In this document: positions 17,311-25,490 of the stretch, piece by piece | Layout of the letters: each line of letters starts with the position of its first letter | Position numbering within the stretch: the first letter of the stretch is position 1 | DNA from: Sphingomonas telluris | GTDB lineage: Bacteria > Pseudomonadota > Alphaproteobacteria > Sphingomonadales > Sphingomonadaceae | Reading direction: 5' to 3' | Assembly: GCF_022568775.1 (NCBI RefSeq) | Contig: NZ_JAKZHW010000001.1 | Location: 62,001-126,000 of the forward strand | Length of the DNA stretch: 64,000 nucleotides | Translations under genes and position numbers: made by a program | Notes under the pieces: model-generated | Databases searched by the model: none | Told to the model about the DNA's origin: nothing | Seen by the model: the letters and a program-made list of their open reading frames with translations, nothing else

Positions 17311-17616
17311 TCAATGACTCAAGGTTGCCAAGTGTTGGTTCACGGCCGCGATCGTCGCACTCGCTCTCACACGTGTGTTCGACGTGAGGGCGAGACCCAT
17401 GTGGTGTGTTTCAATGCCAATTAGGTAGTCGATCATGGATTCTTGCGGCTCGCCCTGCCGTAATCCTTGAGCAACCCGCACCATGTACCGGTCATACTCA
17501 TTGGCAGCGTCGCTGAGCCGCCAGCCGCCCTCCGATCCGTTGAGTCCTATCGGGTCCCATTCGGACCAGCCAATGGTTCTCAGTGCAAATAGCCCAATGG
17601 GCTCGGGGAGGAACAT
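17311..17616 (-). CDS. Hypothetical protein, 101 aa
   Basis: The N-terminus MFLPEPIGLFALRTIGWSEW and the core EYDRYMVRVAQGLRQGEP followed by YLIGIETHHMGL look like a genuine small globular protein; similar DUF-less proteins with the ending IETHHMGL-type helix occur in alphaproteobacteria. The start is the ATG two codons inside a possible GTG start at 17622. Function unknown. Confidence 0.6.
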   Translation of the reverse strand: MFLPEPIGLFALRTIGWSEWDPIGLNGSEGGWRLSDAANEYDRYMVRVAQGLRQGEPQESMIDYLIGIETHHMGLALTSNTRVRASATIAAVNQHLATLSH

Positions 17617-17871
17617 CGCCACACGTTAGCTGCACCACCGTCCGCTTGCTACCCATGGCGACTTGGTACGGTTGCATCGGCTGCGTTTGACTGTAGCAAC
17701 TGCTGTTCCGTGTTGCCGGGACCCGTTGTAAAACCAGCATTACTCACTAAATGGGTACTCGCTACTAGTCGCAATCAGACGGTTCTCGGCGCTTTGCGGC
17801 TCCTTTTCCTTCTTTCGCCTCTCCTAGCCATCGGAGGGCCGATTGGCGGTCCGCCACAGAAGGAATTCAAA

Positions 17872-18078
17872 ATGATCAGTGGAACCGTAAAGTTCTTCAA
17901 TGCCGACAAGGGTTATGGCTTCATCCAGCCTGAAGACGGAAGCAGCGATGCTTTCGTGCACATCAGTGCGGTGGAAGCTGCCGGCATGCGCACGTTGGAT
18001 CGCGAGCAGCGCGTAACCTACGATCTCGAAGACGATCGCCGCGGACGAGCGAGTGCTGTGAACCTGCAGAGCGCCTAA
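17872..18078 (+). CDS. Cold-shock protein (CspA family)
   Basis: A 68-residue single cold-shock domain. RNP1 is KGYGFIQP (about residues 14-21) and RNP2 is DAFVHIS (about 30-36), both intact. It binds single-stranded RNA/DNA and melts RNA structure. The ATG follows AGGA by 8 bases. An unusually long leader precedes it: there is no gene from 17623 to 17871, and the last 60 bases are pyrimidine-rich then GC-rich with short inverted repeats, as expected for a structured, temperature-responsive 5' UTR. A longer in-frame extension upstream is not supported. Confidence 0.92.
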   Translation: MISGTVKFFNADKGYGFIQPEDGSSDAFVHISAVEAAGMRTLDREQRVTYDLEDDRRGRASAVNLQSA

Positions 18079-18143
18079 CGCCTGTGCCCGCTTCGCGTAC
18101 CGCGCGGGGCGGGCCTTCTACTCCTCAAAGTAGGCCAAATTTC

Positions 18144-18341
18144 ATGGCGACATTAGAGTTCTGTAACGAACGTGCCGCCGCGTGCCGAGCGGAAGCCGAG
18201 GGGACCCGACTCCTGAACGTCCGCGAGCGTTGGCTGAGCGCGGCTTTGGCTTGGGATGAGATGGCTGCTGGGATGCGCAAGACTCAGACCTACCGCATCG
18301 CGGATGCTGCGCGCAAAGTCGCTGAAGGCAGGCGAGGCTGA
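18144..18341 (+). CDS. Small hypothetical protein, 65 aa
   Basis: Starts MATLEFCNERAAACRAEAEG and contains RWLSAALAWDEMA, a helical pattern seen in many uncharacterised short alphaproteobacterial proteins that end in a W-x3-A helix. No function known. It lies 65 bases after the cold-shock gene and may be read from the same transcript. Confidence 0.55.
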   Translation: MATLEFCNERAAACRAEAEGTRLLNVRERWLSAALAWDEMAAGMRKTQTYRIADAARKVAEGRRG

Positions 18342-18602
18342 TCAGTCGGCTGATTCAGCTCACAATCCTGCAATCTGAATGGGCAACCGACGTATCGCCG
18401 CGCTCAAGTTGAATAGCCAGAGCGCAGCACCTTTGCCCGTGCCGTCGACGGCGCAGTCAGCGAGTAGCTTCACCGCGCGGGCGCCGCTCAGCGGCTCCAC
18501 CATCCTTGCCGGCTCAAACCGCCTGAGTTGTGGGGAAACGTGCCCGCTGGAAAGTCGTTCAGCGGCTCAGCGTCAGTCACTTCATCTTTAAAGGAATCGT
18601 CC

Positions 18603-18950
18603 GTGGCTTCATTCAAAGAACCCTCTTTTCAGGACCGTGTCGCATCGGCCAGCAAGGCCAAGCAGAAGGCCCTCGATCAATTTAGGACGAGACCCCCGGT
18701 CGACCCGGCACTACTGGCAACACAGCGCCAAGCACGTGAAATGCGGGAGATGTCTCTGGAGCGCGAGAGGGCTGCAAAAGCTAAAGAGAAGGCGGCCGCG
18801 AAAGCCGAGAAAGCATCAATCAAAGCGGCCGAGCTTGCGGCAGCGGAAGCTGCTGTTGCGCTAAAAGCGGCGCGACTGAAGCCTTCTACTCCGGAAGAAA
18901 TGAAGGCCGCGAGGGACGCGCGTTATGCCGCCCGGAAGGCGAGAAAGTAA
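18603..18950 (+). CDS. DUF6481 family protein, Lys/Ala-rich
   Basis: A 115-residue, highly charged, helical protein. It opens with the DUF6481 signature ASFKEPSFQDRVASASKAK and continues as an alanine/lysine/glutamate coiled-coil-like region. The GTG start is preceded by AAAGGAAT at the right distance; a longer frame upstream lacks a site. Proteins of this family occur widely in sphingomonads; no function is known. Confidence 0.75.
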   Translation: MASFKEPSFQDRVASASKAKQKALDQFRTRPPVDPALLATQRQAREMREMSLERERAAKAKEKAAAKAEKASIKAAELAAAEAAVALKAARLKPSTPEEMKAARDARYAARKARK

Positions 18951-19052
18951 CTACAGACCCCGGCGGCACTCGAGCCTACTGCGGTTTCAAAGCAGGGCGG
19001 TGGCCGAGCCCATCGACCGAGGGGGAGCGACTTTAGTGCCCAGGCCTCGCAC

Positions 19053-19184
19053 TCAGTTGGTTGAGTCTGAGGGCGATTGCCCCGGCTCGTCTTCAATTTC
19101 TTTGAAGGCTTTGGCGAGACGGGCGCCGTGGTCGTCCTCGTCATCCTCAGCTGGAGCTGCAGGCGGTTCCTTGGGGTCGGGCAT
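19053..19184 (-). CDS. Small acidic protein, 43 aa
   Basis: Very acidic (MPDPKEPPAAPAEDDEDDHG, then a short helix ARLAKAFKEIED). AGGAG lies 7 bases before the ATG, the main argument that it is real. No hydrophobic segment, no family recognised. Confidence 0.5.
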   Translation of the reverse strand: MPDPKEPPAAPAEDDEDDHGARLAKAFKEIEDEPGQSPSDSTN

Positions 19185-19322
19185 GCTGCGCTCCTACAAG
19201 CTGCCCCAACGCACCATGCGCGTTTTTATGCGAGCTGATCAGGTCGTATCGTGGCGAGTGTCGAACCGGACGGAGATGCGGCTGCAGTGCGCTCGGTGAG
19301 ATTTTGCACTAAGCACTTTCAG

Positions 19323-19532
19323 ATGGATATCTATGGCAGCATTGCAAAGAACCTGACCTCAGCCGTTCAGAGCGCTCGCCGTCTGAGGGGTCATCCAATT
19401 CACGCCGATACCCTCGGGCATTGGAGAGATCTTCTCACCTACGCGCGCCAAGAGCTTGCGGATGGATCTACTGAGCCGCTGCAGGTCTTGATTGCGGAAC
19501 TCGAAAACGAAGTTGCGGACCGGCCAGCCTAA
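19323..19532 (+). CDS. Small hypothetical protein, 69 aa
   Basis: Starts MDIYGSIAKNLTSAVQSARR and contains HADTLGHWRDLLTYARQEL; it looks like a compact helical protein. The ATG was chosen over an upstream start because the earlier residues are low-quality. No family recognised. Confidence 0.55.
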   Translation: MDIYGSIAKNLTSAVQSARRLRGHPIHADTLGHWRDLLTYARQELADGSTEPLQVLIAELENEVADRPA

Positions 19533-19577
19533 GAGATTGGGGGGACCCGCTCAAAAGGCGGGGAAAGGAAATGACAA

Positions 19578-19733
19578 GTGGCTGATCTGTACCTCAAGGC
19601 ACTGGAGTCGGAGCGCAAGAAACTCTGGGCCGAGTGCCGGCTGAAGGGCCTTGCTAAGGGCACACCGGAACGGTTGCGGATCGAAGAGCTAGACAGGCTG
19701 TTAGCGGAGCACAGAGGCAAGTCCGCTGACTGA
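19578..19733 (+). CDS. Small helical protein, 51 aa
   Basis: A GTG start after AAGGAA; sequence opens VADLYLKALESERKKLWAEC and continues as one long charged helix. It lies 45 bases downstream of the 69-aa gene and is probably on the same transcript. No family recognised. Confidence 0.5.
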   Translation: MADLYLKALESERKKLWAECRLKGLAKGTPERLRIEELDRLLAEHRGKSAD

Positions 19734-19898
19734 TCCGTCCGATCACTGGCTGCCCGAGATAGCGCGGCGACTTGGGAGGCCCAAACCGCCTGGCGGTCGT
19801 CATCGGCTCAGCGCCGAGGCCGTCGTAATCGTCCGAAATATTTCGTCTTTTGAGAACGGCCGTAGGCCCTGATCTCTTGGTCGAGAGTTCTGACTTGT

Positions 19899-20057
19899 AT
19901 GGAGATGTTCAAGCCGCAGCCTCGCCGAGCGGAAACCGCAGAAGAACGCGCCTTGCGCCTCGATCAGGCAAACCGCAGGGCGATGGATCGAGCACTGGCG
20001 GAGCAAGACGCGATCGATGAGAGAATCCGCCGCAGTCTCGAAGAGCATGGCGCTTAG
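19899..20057 (+). CDS. Small charged protein, 52 aa
   Basis: Opens MEMFKPQPRRAETAEERALR and is helical, rich in Arg and Glu. A second ATG two codons in is an alternative start. No clear ribosome-binding site, so confidence is modest. No family recognised. Confidence 0.45.
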   Translation: MEMFKPQPRRAETAEERALRLDQANRRAMDRALAEQDAIDERIRRSLEEHGA

Positions 20058-20119
20058 AGCCAGTAGCCGCGGCGCGCTCGAGCGCGACTTCTCGTGTTCC
20101 CTATCAATTAGGAGTGAAT

Positions 20120-21202
20120 TTGATTCCCACCGAGCCTCAGCAAAAACGCACTATTGATGACACCATCCTAGATCCGGACGCTCTCGGACCCATCCTTACC
20201 CGGCGATTCAAAGCTTATGTCCCCGACCTCAGGCGGAGCATTGTTCAACTGGCGACGACGGCCGGGTTGCTCACGCTACTGCTCGTGGTCATGGCCCTCG
20301 CGTCGCAGTGGAGCTACTGGCTGACGTTGTTGTTAGCGATTCCGACGTCCGGGCTTTTGGTTCGCCTTTTCATCATCCAACACGACTGCGGTCACGGCTC
20401 TTTCTTTAGATCACGAGCGGCTAATGATTTCCTCGGCCGAACAATTTCCCTGCTCACGCTCACTCCTTACGCCAGTTGGAGTTTAGGACATGCGGCGCAT
20501 CATGCCTCGACCGGCAACCTCGACCGTCGCGGCCGTGGCGACGTAGAGACATGGACCGTTGCCGAGTATCAGGCAGCGCCCGCGCTCAAAAAGCTGTCGT
20601 ATCGACTTTACCGCAATCCGTTGGTGATGGTCATTCTCGGCGCGCCGATCAACTTCATCTTGCTGCAGAGACTGCCGCTAGGCCATGCCGGCAGGAATCG
20701 CATGTGCCGTCGCAGTATCCTGTCCCTGAACCTCGCCTTGGTCGTGGCGTTCGGCCTCGCCTGCGCTCTGTTTGGCATCAACCTGGTATTGCTGACCTAC
20801 CTTCCGGTGATCATCATTGCGTCGTGGTTCGGAAACTGGCTGTTCTACGTGCAGCACCAGTTCGAAAGCAGCGGCTGGGAGCGTAATTCCGACTGGAATT
20901 TCCACGTAGCTGCCCTGAGCGGCAGCTCATATTTCAAGCTCCCGGCGGTTCTCCAGTGGTTTTCCGGAAGTATTGGACTGCACCACGTGCACCACTTGTG
21001 CAGCCGGGTCCCCAACTATCACCTCCAGGCCTGTCTCGAATCCGCGCCTGAACTCCGTTTGGTCACAAAAGTGATAACGTTGCGCGAGAGCGTGGACTGC
21101 TGGCAGCTAGCACTGTGGGACGAGCGCCGCCGCCTCCTGGTGCGGTTCAGAGACTTAAGCCCGCCGGTTCTCAAAGGCGATGACCTCAAAGCGTGTGCTT
21201 AG
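20120..21202 (+). CDS. Membrane fatty acid desaturase
   Basis: A ~360-residue integral membrane di-iron desaturase. The three histidine boxes are present: HDCGHGS, HAAHH, and HHVHH followed by LCSRVPNYHL. Hydrophobic pairs before and between the boxes match the FA_desaturase fold (delta-12/omega-type). It introduces a double bond into membrane acyl chains, which fits the nearby cold-shock gene. AGGAG at 20110-20114 lies 5 bases before a TTG at 20120, so that codon is the best start; a GTG at 20114 overlaps the site itself. Electron donor genes are not adjacent. It lies inside the tRNA-bounded segment. Confidence 0.9.
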   Translation: MIPTEPQQKRTIDDTILDPDALGPILTRRFKAYVPDLRRSIVQLATTAGLLTLLLVVMALASQWSYWLTLLLAIPTSGLLVRLFIIQHDCGHGSFFRSRAANDFLGRTISLLTLTPYASWSLGHAAHHASTGNLDRRGRGDVETWTVAEYQAAPALKKLSYRLYRNPLVMVILGAPINFILLQRLPLGHAGRNRMCRRSILSLNLALVVAFGLACALFGINLVLLTYLPVIIIASWFGNWLFYVQHQFESSGWERNSDWNFHVAALSGSSYFKLPAVLQWFSGSIGLHHVHHLCSRVPNYHLQACLESAPELRLVTKVITLRESVDCWQLALWDERRRLLVRFRDLSPPVLKGDDLKACA

Positions 21203-21298
21203 GGCGAACGCATACGGTTCCGAAACAAACCGAGCAGCCTTTGGGCTGGAGCTGGATGACACCCTTGAGTTGTCAGAGGCCTTGGAGATCTGAGCCTG

Positions 21299-21326
21299 AT
21301 GGCAGGAATGGGTGGAAAGCTGCCAT
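21299..21326. repeat. Dispersed palindromic intergenic repeat, copy A
   Basis: ATGGCAG and CTGCCAT arms (7 bp, perfect) enclose a loop containing ATGGGTGGAAAG. It shares the core ATGGGT-x-GAAAGC with copies at 22166, 22468, 55283 and 55962. Confidence 0.6.
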
Positions 21327-21442
21327 TAGAGGACGTTGCCACGTCCGGTCATCTCTTCACGAGCGCTTGCCGCGAGCACTTCCGTGCTCCGCCACTTTGG
21401 TTGAATTCAGCCTCTTGTCGGCGCGTTGAAGGCAATTTGCGC

Positions 21443-22117
21443 CTAGCTTAACCTATCCAGCGGTTCGCACAGCAGTTTGTCGTTGGCGCGCACCGTCAGC
21501 TGGCTGTCGTCGGGTGCGATCCCCAGCGCGTCCCACCGCCTGAACATATAGTCGTAGTTGAACTTGCGCCGGTTCACGTAACCGCGCGCGAGCGATATCC
21601 GATAGGCGATCTGATTGCGGTTCTCCGGCTGGTCCGCAGTCGCCAACAGCCCGCTCAGCGCCTGCGTGTTCGCATTCTCCTCATTGATCATCTGCCGCCA
21701 GTTGTTGATGGCATCGTACAGGCTGGCGAACATCAGCCGCTCACGAAGCGGGATACTCGCCGTCGTATCGCTGGTCTTGGCGAGGTCCCACGCACCCGAA
21801 TGCTGGTTCCAAAGGAAGAGGCGGTATGCGCGATTGATCTTGGCGCCCCGAGGTGCTGTCGCGTTCCATTGCTCAAGTGCATCAAGGCGGTGCACCGTGC
21901 ACGGGTCGGATGCGCGAATGTGCTCCCAGCGAGCGCGATTGTCGGCCATTTCTGCGCGCAGCGCAGCCATAAGCTCGCGCACTTCGGCACGCTGGTGGAT
22001 GCTGTCGACAAGCTGCTGAGCGACGAGCGCAATGAGAACGCCCAAGGTTACGATCCCCAGTTCCCATAGGACCGCGTTCCAGCCGTGCGGCGGCTTCAGT
22101 TTGATCAGCCTGAACAT
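21443..22117 (-). CDS. Single-span membrane protein of unknown function, 224 aa
   Basis: One N-terminal transmembrane segment (about residues 18-36, LWELGIVTLGVLIALVAQQ) followed by a charged helical region (HQRAEVRELMAALRAEMADNRARWEHI) and a C-terminal soluble domain with several Trp and Arg residues. The WELxIVxxGVLIAL-AQQ pattern is shared by many uncharacterised bacterial proteins with a short cytoplasmic tail and long outer part. The ATG follows a G-rich stretch; the frame extends further upstream but across a copy of the intergenic repeat. It is the gene nearest the tRNA end of the island. Confidence 0.7.
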   Translation of the reverse strand: MFRLIKLKPPHGWNAVLWELGIVTLGVLIALVAQQLVDSIHQRAEVRELMAALRAEMADNRARWEHIRASDPCTVHRLDALEQWNATAPRGAKINRAYRLFLWNQHSGAWDLAKTSDTTASIPLRERLMFASLYDAINNWRQMINEENANTQALSGLLATADQPENRNQIAYRISLARGYVNRRKFNYDYMFRRWDALGIAPDDSQLTVRANDKLLCEPLDRLS

Positions 22118-22165
22118 CGGCGGAGCCCCCCGGCAAATTGGTCGCAGCGTCTCATAGGGCGCTGG

Positions 22166-22190
22166 TGTCCGCAATGGGTGGAAGCCGCCA
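22166..22190. repeat. Dispersed intergenic repeat, copy B
   Basis: GTGTCCGCAATGGGTGGAAG then CCGCC; the left arm TGTCCGC and core AATGGGT match copy E closely, while the right arm has diverged. Confidence 0.55.
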
Positions 22191-22467
22191 GAAAGACGGC
22201 GCTTCGCGTGCCATTCTGCATACGAACGCGGGGTTTCGGTCAAGTTATCCGGTCGAAGGGTCATGTGCGAATCCCCACTGGTACGGTAGGTGCCGTGCAC
22301 GCAGGGCTTCTTCTTCCCAGTAGCGATTTTTCGAGCGGCGATCTGCATTCGGCGCTTCGAAATTCCAGTGCCCGCGGAAGGGGACTCGTTTCAATTGAAG
22401 CAGGAGGTCCCTTGGGAATTCGAACGAAGTTCAATCTTCTTATGATTGCAATCGCGGCGATTTAATC

Positions 22468-22495
22468 GCAGCTTTGGGTCGAAAGCTGCCATAAG
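22468..22495. repeat. Dispersed intergenic repeat, copy C
   Basis: Contains TTTGGGTCGAAAGCTGCCAT; the core GGGTCGAAAGC matches copy E and the right arm CTGCCAT matches copy A. Confidence 0.5.
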
Positions 22496-22608
22496 CGAGC
22501 CCGCGCGGAGCGGCTTTCTCTGACCTCTTTCCTAAACCAGATATTGCCGAACTGTTGCCGAAGAAGGTGACAGCAGCGGCTAACCGGTATCGAAGTGGTT
22601 GACTTGCT

Positions 22609-22684
22609 TGGTGACCCCTACGGGACTCGAACCCGTGTTTTCGCCGTGAGAGGGCGACGTCCTAGACCGCTAGACGAAGGGGCC
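22609..22684 (-). tRNA. tRNA-Glu (anticodon CUC)
   Basis: A 76-base cloverleaf with encoded CCA. The acceptor stem is GGCCCCT with AGGGGTC, the anticodon stem is TCGCC with GGCGA, and the loop CTCTCAC gives anticodon CTC (Glu). The T-arm is ACGGG-TTCGAGT-CCCGT. Its 3' end faces the 14.1-22.6 kb segment, and its 3' 48 bases are repeated at 14128-14175. Confidence 0.95.
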
Positions 22685-22700
22685 GCCCGCGGAAGCGGGC
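22685..22700 (-). terminator. GC-rich hairpin between the copper-type gene and tRNA-Glu
   Basis: GCCCGC-GGAA-GCGGGC on the plus strand, a perfect 6-bp stem, directly abutting the tRNA 5' end and 26 bases after the stop of the upstream minus-strand gene. It lacks a T-run. It could end the copper-type transcript or be a tRNA leader structure. Confidence 0.45.
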
Positions 22701-22725
22701 CATATGTGGGCTGGAGCGCCGCTCG

Positions 22726-24264
22726 TCAATCGAACTTCAGCCGCAAAAACGCCATTGCGCCGACCGGATTGTTTCCGCCGTACAGCGAAGCGAGGGAATC
22801 CGGCACGAAATTGACCGCGAACAGCCCGCCCGCGCCGATGCTCAGATGCTCCGCCAGGCGGAAATCCCGCACGGCACCTAGCGACACCTTGCCGACCGTG
22901 GACGCAGGCCCGTGCTCTTCGGTGTCGAGGATCTCGCGGTTCTCCGTGATCTCGCCGCGGCCGAAGATCGTCCAAGCGTCGTGCTTGAGTGAGGCTTCCG
23001 CGACATAGGCGTCGTCCTTGTGATGCTCGATCGTCTTGCGGCCCCAGGCGAGCGTTCCCGCGAGCTTCCAGCCCGGCGCAATTTCCCGCGCGTAGAGAGC
23101 GCTTGCCGACCAGCGCTTCTGGTTGACGCCCGGCTCCAGCTGCTCGGGATCCTCGAAGTGACCCCAGCTTCCCTGAAGCGCGAGCTCGCGCGTTGGATTC
23201 CAGGACAGACGAACGGAGGTTGAGTCCAGGGGGCCGGTCTCGATGTTCCAGCGGTGCTGGTCGGGCTCGCGCGCATTGAAGCGGCTGACTTCGGCCTTGA
23301 AGCGGTCGAGCACGAGACCGCCGGTCAAGACACCGAACGTGATGTGCGTGGAATCGAGCCAATGATGGCTGATCGGCGCCTCCGGAGAGTCGAGGATCGC
23401 CTCGCGGTGCATGAACGCGGGAGGCCCGAACGCCGGCTCACCGGGGAGGCCGGCGTAGATGAAGACGCTGCTCTTAGGTCCGATGTTCTGCGAGGCGGAG
23501 GCCGACAACTCCATGAAGAAATCGTGCGGATGCTGCCGGTCGATCAGCCGGTCCGTGCCATTGGCCGTCTCGCCGCTGGCGAGCAGGAGCGGATAGCCGC
23601 GCCTGCCCATGATCGGATCAGGACTCACCATCGCCTTGAACTGGAGCGTTCCGTCGCCGAGCGGCCGCTGCGCCATGCCCATTAGCATGCCCGAGGCGAA
23701 GGCCTTGTCGTCACCGCGCCGCGCGGACTGATGGTCGTAGACGAGGTTGAGGACCCCGTGCGCCATCAGCATCCAGTCTCCGCTTTGGGTCATCAGGCCC
23801 GTGTGCTCCGACGTGTCCGGCTGCCACGCCGTTCCCGAGGAATCGCGTGACATCGGGTAAGGGCCGAGCGCGCTAAGCATGGATCCATGCCCGGTATGCT
23901 CGCCACCGTTCACCTCACCCGGCGGCATCGAGGAGTGGTCCATTGGCCTCGCCGCCTCGGGGGTGCCCATCGGCATGGCGCCGTGGTCCATTTGGGAATG
24001 GTCCATCGGCATGGGCTCCGGCTGCACCGGGCTGGGAGGAGTCGCGGCCACTGGCGCGGCATGCTGGTGTGAAGGCTGGGGTTTGGCCTTCAAAGTCTTC
24101 GGTTTGCCCTTGGCGGTTGCCTTCTTTGCAGGCGCATTTTTCGCCGGAGCCTTCTTCGGCATCGGCATATCCATGCCCGGCATGTGCTGGTGCTGCGCGT
24201 ACGCCGGCAGGGGCAGCGTAACGAGCGCCAACGCGCTCGCTGCCGCGAGGAATTCGATCTTCAC
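22726..24264 (-). CDS. His/Met-rich outer-membrane protein, copper-resistance type (CopB-like)
   Basis: A 512-residue exported protein: signal peptide MKIEFLAAASALALVTLPLPAYA, then a region to about residue 130 loaded with Met, His, Lys and Pro (HQHMPGMDMPMPKK, MDHSQMDHGAMPMG, MDHSSMPPG), then a beta-barrel-like part from about residue 135 to the C-terminal Phe-containing LRLKFD. Met/His clusters of this kind bind copper in CopB/PcoB-type proteins; the barrel half here resembles the uncharacterised outer-membrane proteins found with such clusters rather than classic CopB. It follows a small Cys-containing secreted protein gene by 34 bases. No copA/copC or sensor genes are adjacent. Confidence 0.75.
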   Translation of the reverse strand: MKIEFLAAASALALVTLPLPAYAQHQHMPGMDMPMPKKAPAKNAPAKKATAKGKPKTLKAKPQPSHQHAAPVAATPPSPVQPEPMPMDHSQMDHGAMPMGTPEAARPMDHSSMPPGEVNGGEHTGHGSMLSALGPYPMSRDSSGTAWQPDTSEHTGLMTQSGDWMLMAHGVLNLVYDHQSARRGDDKAFASGMLMGMAQRPLGDGTLQFKAMVSPDPIMGRRGYPLLLASGETANGTDRLIDRQHPHDFFMELSASASQNIGPKSSVFIYAGLPGEPAFGPPAFMHREAILDSPEAPISHHWLDSTHITFGVLTGGLVLDRFKAEVSRFNAREPDQHRWNIETGPLDSTSVRLSWNPTRELALQGSWGHFEDPEQLEPGVNQKRWSASALYAREIAPGWKLAGTLAWGRKTIEHHKDDAYVAEASLKHDAWTIFGRGEITENREILDTEEHGPASTVGKVSLGAVRDFRLAEHLSIGAGGLFAVNFVPDSLASLYGGNNPVGAMAFLRLKFD

Positions 24265-24298
24265 TGAAACTCTCCTGGAACTCGAAAATTGCGAGGTC

Positions 24299-24607
24299 TC
24301 AGGAAGCCTTCGGAGGGGGTGTGTCGGTGTCCGGGTCGATGCCCAGCGGCACTCGCGCGATCGGCGTTCGGATGGGTTCGCAGACGATGATCAGCGGCTT
24401 GTGCCCGCTTGACGCCACAGCGGGCAGAGCTGCGGAACAGGCCATCGTGCACTGGCCAAGGTTGCCCTTGGCGGGATGCTCGGGCTGATCCGGACAGTGC
24501 CCCGCGGGCATAGTCATGTCTGGAGCATGCGGAGTGGCGACCGCCGGCGACGCGTTCATGGCCAACGGCATCAGCAGGACTACAAGGATCAGCAGCAGCC
24601 GGCGCAT
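24299..24607 (-). CDS. Small secreted protein upstream of the copper-type gene
   Basis: A 102-residue protein with a hydrophobic N-terminal signal (MRRLLLILVVLLMPLAMNAS) and a mature part with four Cys and several His/Met residues (MTMPAGHCPDQPEHP, GQCTMACSAALP). Such short Cys/His proteins often accompany copper outer-membrane proteins; metal binding is a guess from composition. The start was set at the internal ATG because it gives a clean signal peptide. Confidence 0.65.
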   Translation of the reverse strand: MRRLLLILVVLLMPLAMNASPAVATPHAPDMTMPAGHCPDQPEHPAKGNLGQCTMACSAALPAVASSGHKPLIIVCEPIRTPIARVPLGIDPDTDTPPPKAS

Positions 24608-24611
24608 GGTC

Positions 24612-24914
24612 TCAGTCGTCGGTACCACGTTCGCTGAGATAGCGCATCAATTCCGCCAGCGTCGCTTCCATCTGGTCCTGCATCTGCGTGACGAGTTCGT
24701 TCTCGCGCATGCCGACATGGTCCAGAGGCTTGGAATAGCTGTCGGAGAATGCCTTCAGATCGTCGCGGTCGAACACGCCGCGGGAGACGAGTTTCGCCAG
24801 GATGACGAGCAGGCCGTTGGTGTTCGCGATCGTCCCCGCGACCAGCGCTTCGTCCACCATCGACAGCCGCTTGTCGCTGTCGACTTCCTCATCTTCCGCT
24901 TCGATCGGAACCAT
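24612..24914 (-). CDS. Hypothetical protein, 100 aa
   Basis: A soluble, acidic, helical protein (MVPIEAEDEEVDSDKRLSM, then LVAGTIANTNGLLVILAKLV and a Met/Glu-rich end). The ATG at 24914 was preferred over a longer frame that runs through the start of the glycosylase gene's end. It ends 4 bases before the next gene, suggesting one transcript with the copper-type pair. Family not recognised. Confidence 0.55.
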   Translation of the reverse strand: MVPIEAEDEEVDSDKRLSMVDEALVAGTIANTNGLLVILAKLVSRGVFDRDDLKAFSDSYSKPLDHVGMRENELVTQMQDQMEATLAELMRYLSERGTDD

Positions 24915-24933
24915 GGTCTTTATCTCGTCTCGT

Positions 24934-25461
24934 TCAGCCGTCGGCACAAGAGGCAGGACCACAGAAAGAGGCGAGGCGGGCCCATGCGGCGGCCTTCTCC
25001 GCAAAGGGACGCGTGTTCGCTGGGCTGGAGGAGGGGAGGTCGATCAGCTCCACATCCTGAGCGACGCCGACCAGCTTCCGCCCGATCGTGGCCGCCGTTC
25101 CCCCGTTGAATGCAATCGCTTCCAACGCCGAAAAATCGTGGATGAGCGCGTCGATCCGGTTGTGGTTGGCCAGCCTAATGGCTTGGTCGAGGCTGCCGCG
25201 ACGGACGGCAGACCCGACGACGTCCCACAGGCCTATGCGATGCGCCGCGAGCCGCTCCAGGCGCTTTTCGTACGCCAGCACCTGCAGATCCTCCTCGATC
25301 ACCGAGCCGAGGAGCCGCCAGAACTGGTTCTGCGGGTGGGCATAGTAACGCTGCGCCGCGAGCGAGGCGTCGCCGGGCAGGCTGCCGAGGATGAAGAGGC
25401 GCGCATCGGGACGGGCGATCGGCGGCAGGCCGACTTTCAGGCTCTTGCTCAAGGACGCCAC
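24934..25461 (-). CDS. DNA-deoxyinosine/mismatch uracil-DNA glycosylase family protein
   Basis: A 175-residue uracil-DNA-glycosylase-superfamily protein. The N-terminal block FILGSLPGDASLAAQRYYAHPQNQFW holds the GSxPGxxS and NxFW motifs typical of the hypoxanthine/deoxyinosine-DNA glycosylase branch; LWDVVGSAVRRGSLDQAI and the C-terminal LPSSSPAN fit as well. It removes deaminated bases. There is no ATG; a GTG at 25461 is the best start and leaves 29 bases to the divergent glycosyltransferase start. The exact substrate (uracil, inosine or mismatch T) is not decided by sequence. Confidence 0.85.
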   Translation of the reverse strand: MASLSKSLKVGLPPIARPDARLFILGSLPGDASLAAQRYYAHPQNQFWRLLGSVIEEDLQVLAYEKRLERLAAHRIGLWDVVGSAVRRGSLDQAIRLANHNRIDALIHDFSALEAIAFNGGTAATIGRKLVGVAQDVELIDLPSSSPANTRPFAEKAAAWARLASFCGPASCADG

Positions 25462-25490
25462 TGCATTGCCTTTACGGTCTCGCCCTTTAA

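Noticed and set aside
18379..18591. Open frames on both strands between the 65-aa gene and the DUF6481 gene
   Set aside because: A 70-residue plus-strand frame and a 47-residue minus-strand frame overlap; neither has a good ribosome-binding site or protein-like pattern.
14176..22608. An integrase or transposase for the tRNA-bounded segment
   Set aside because: No frame in the interval shows tyrosine or serine recombinase or transposase motifs.
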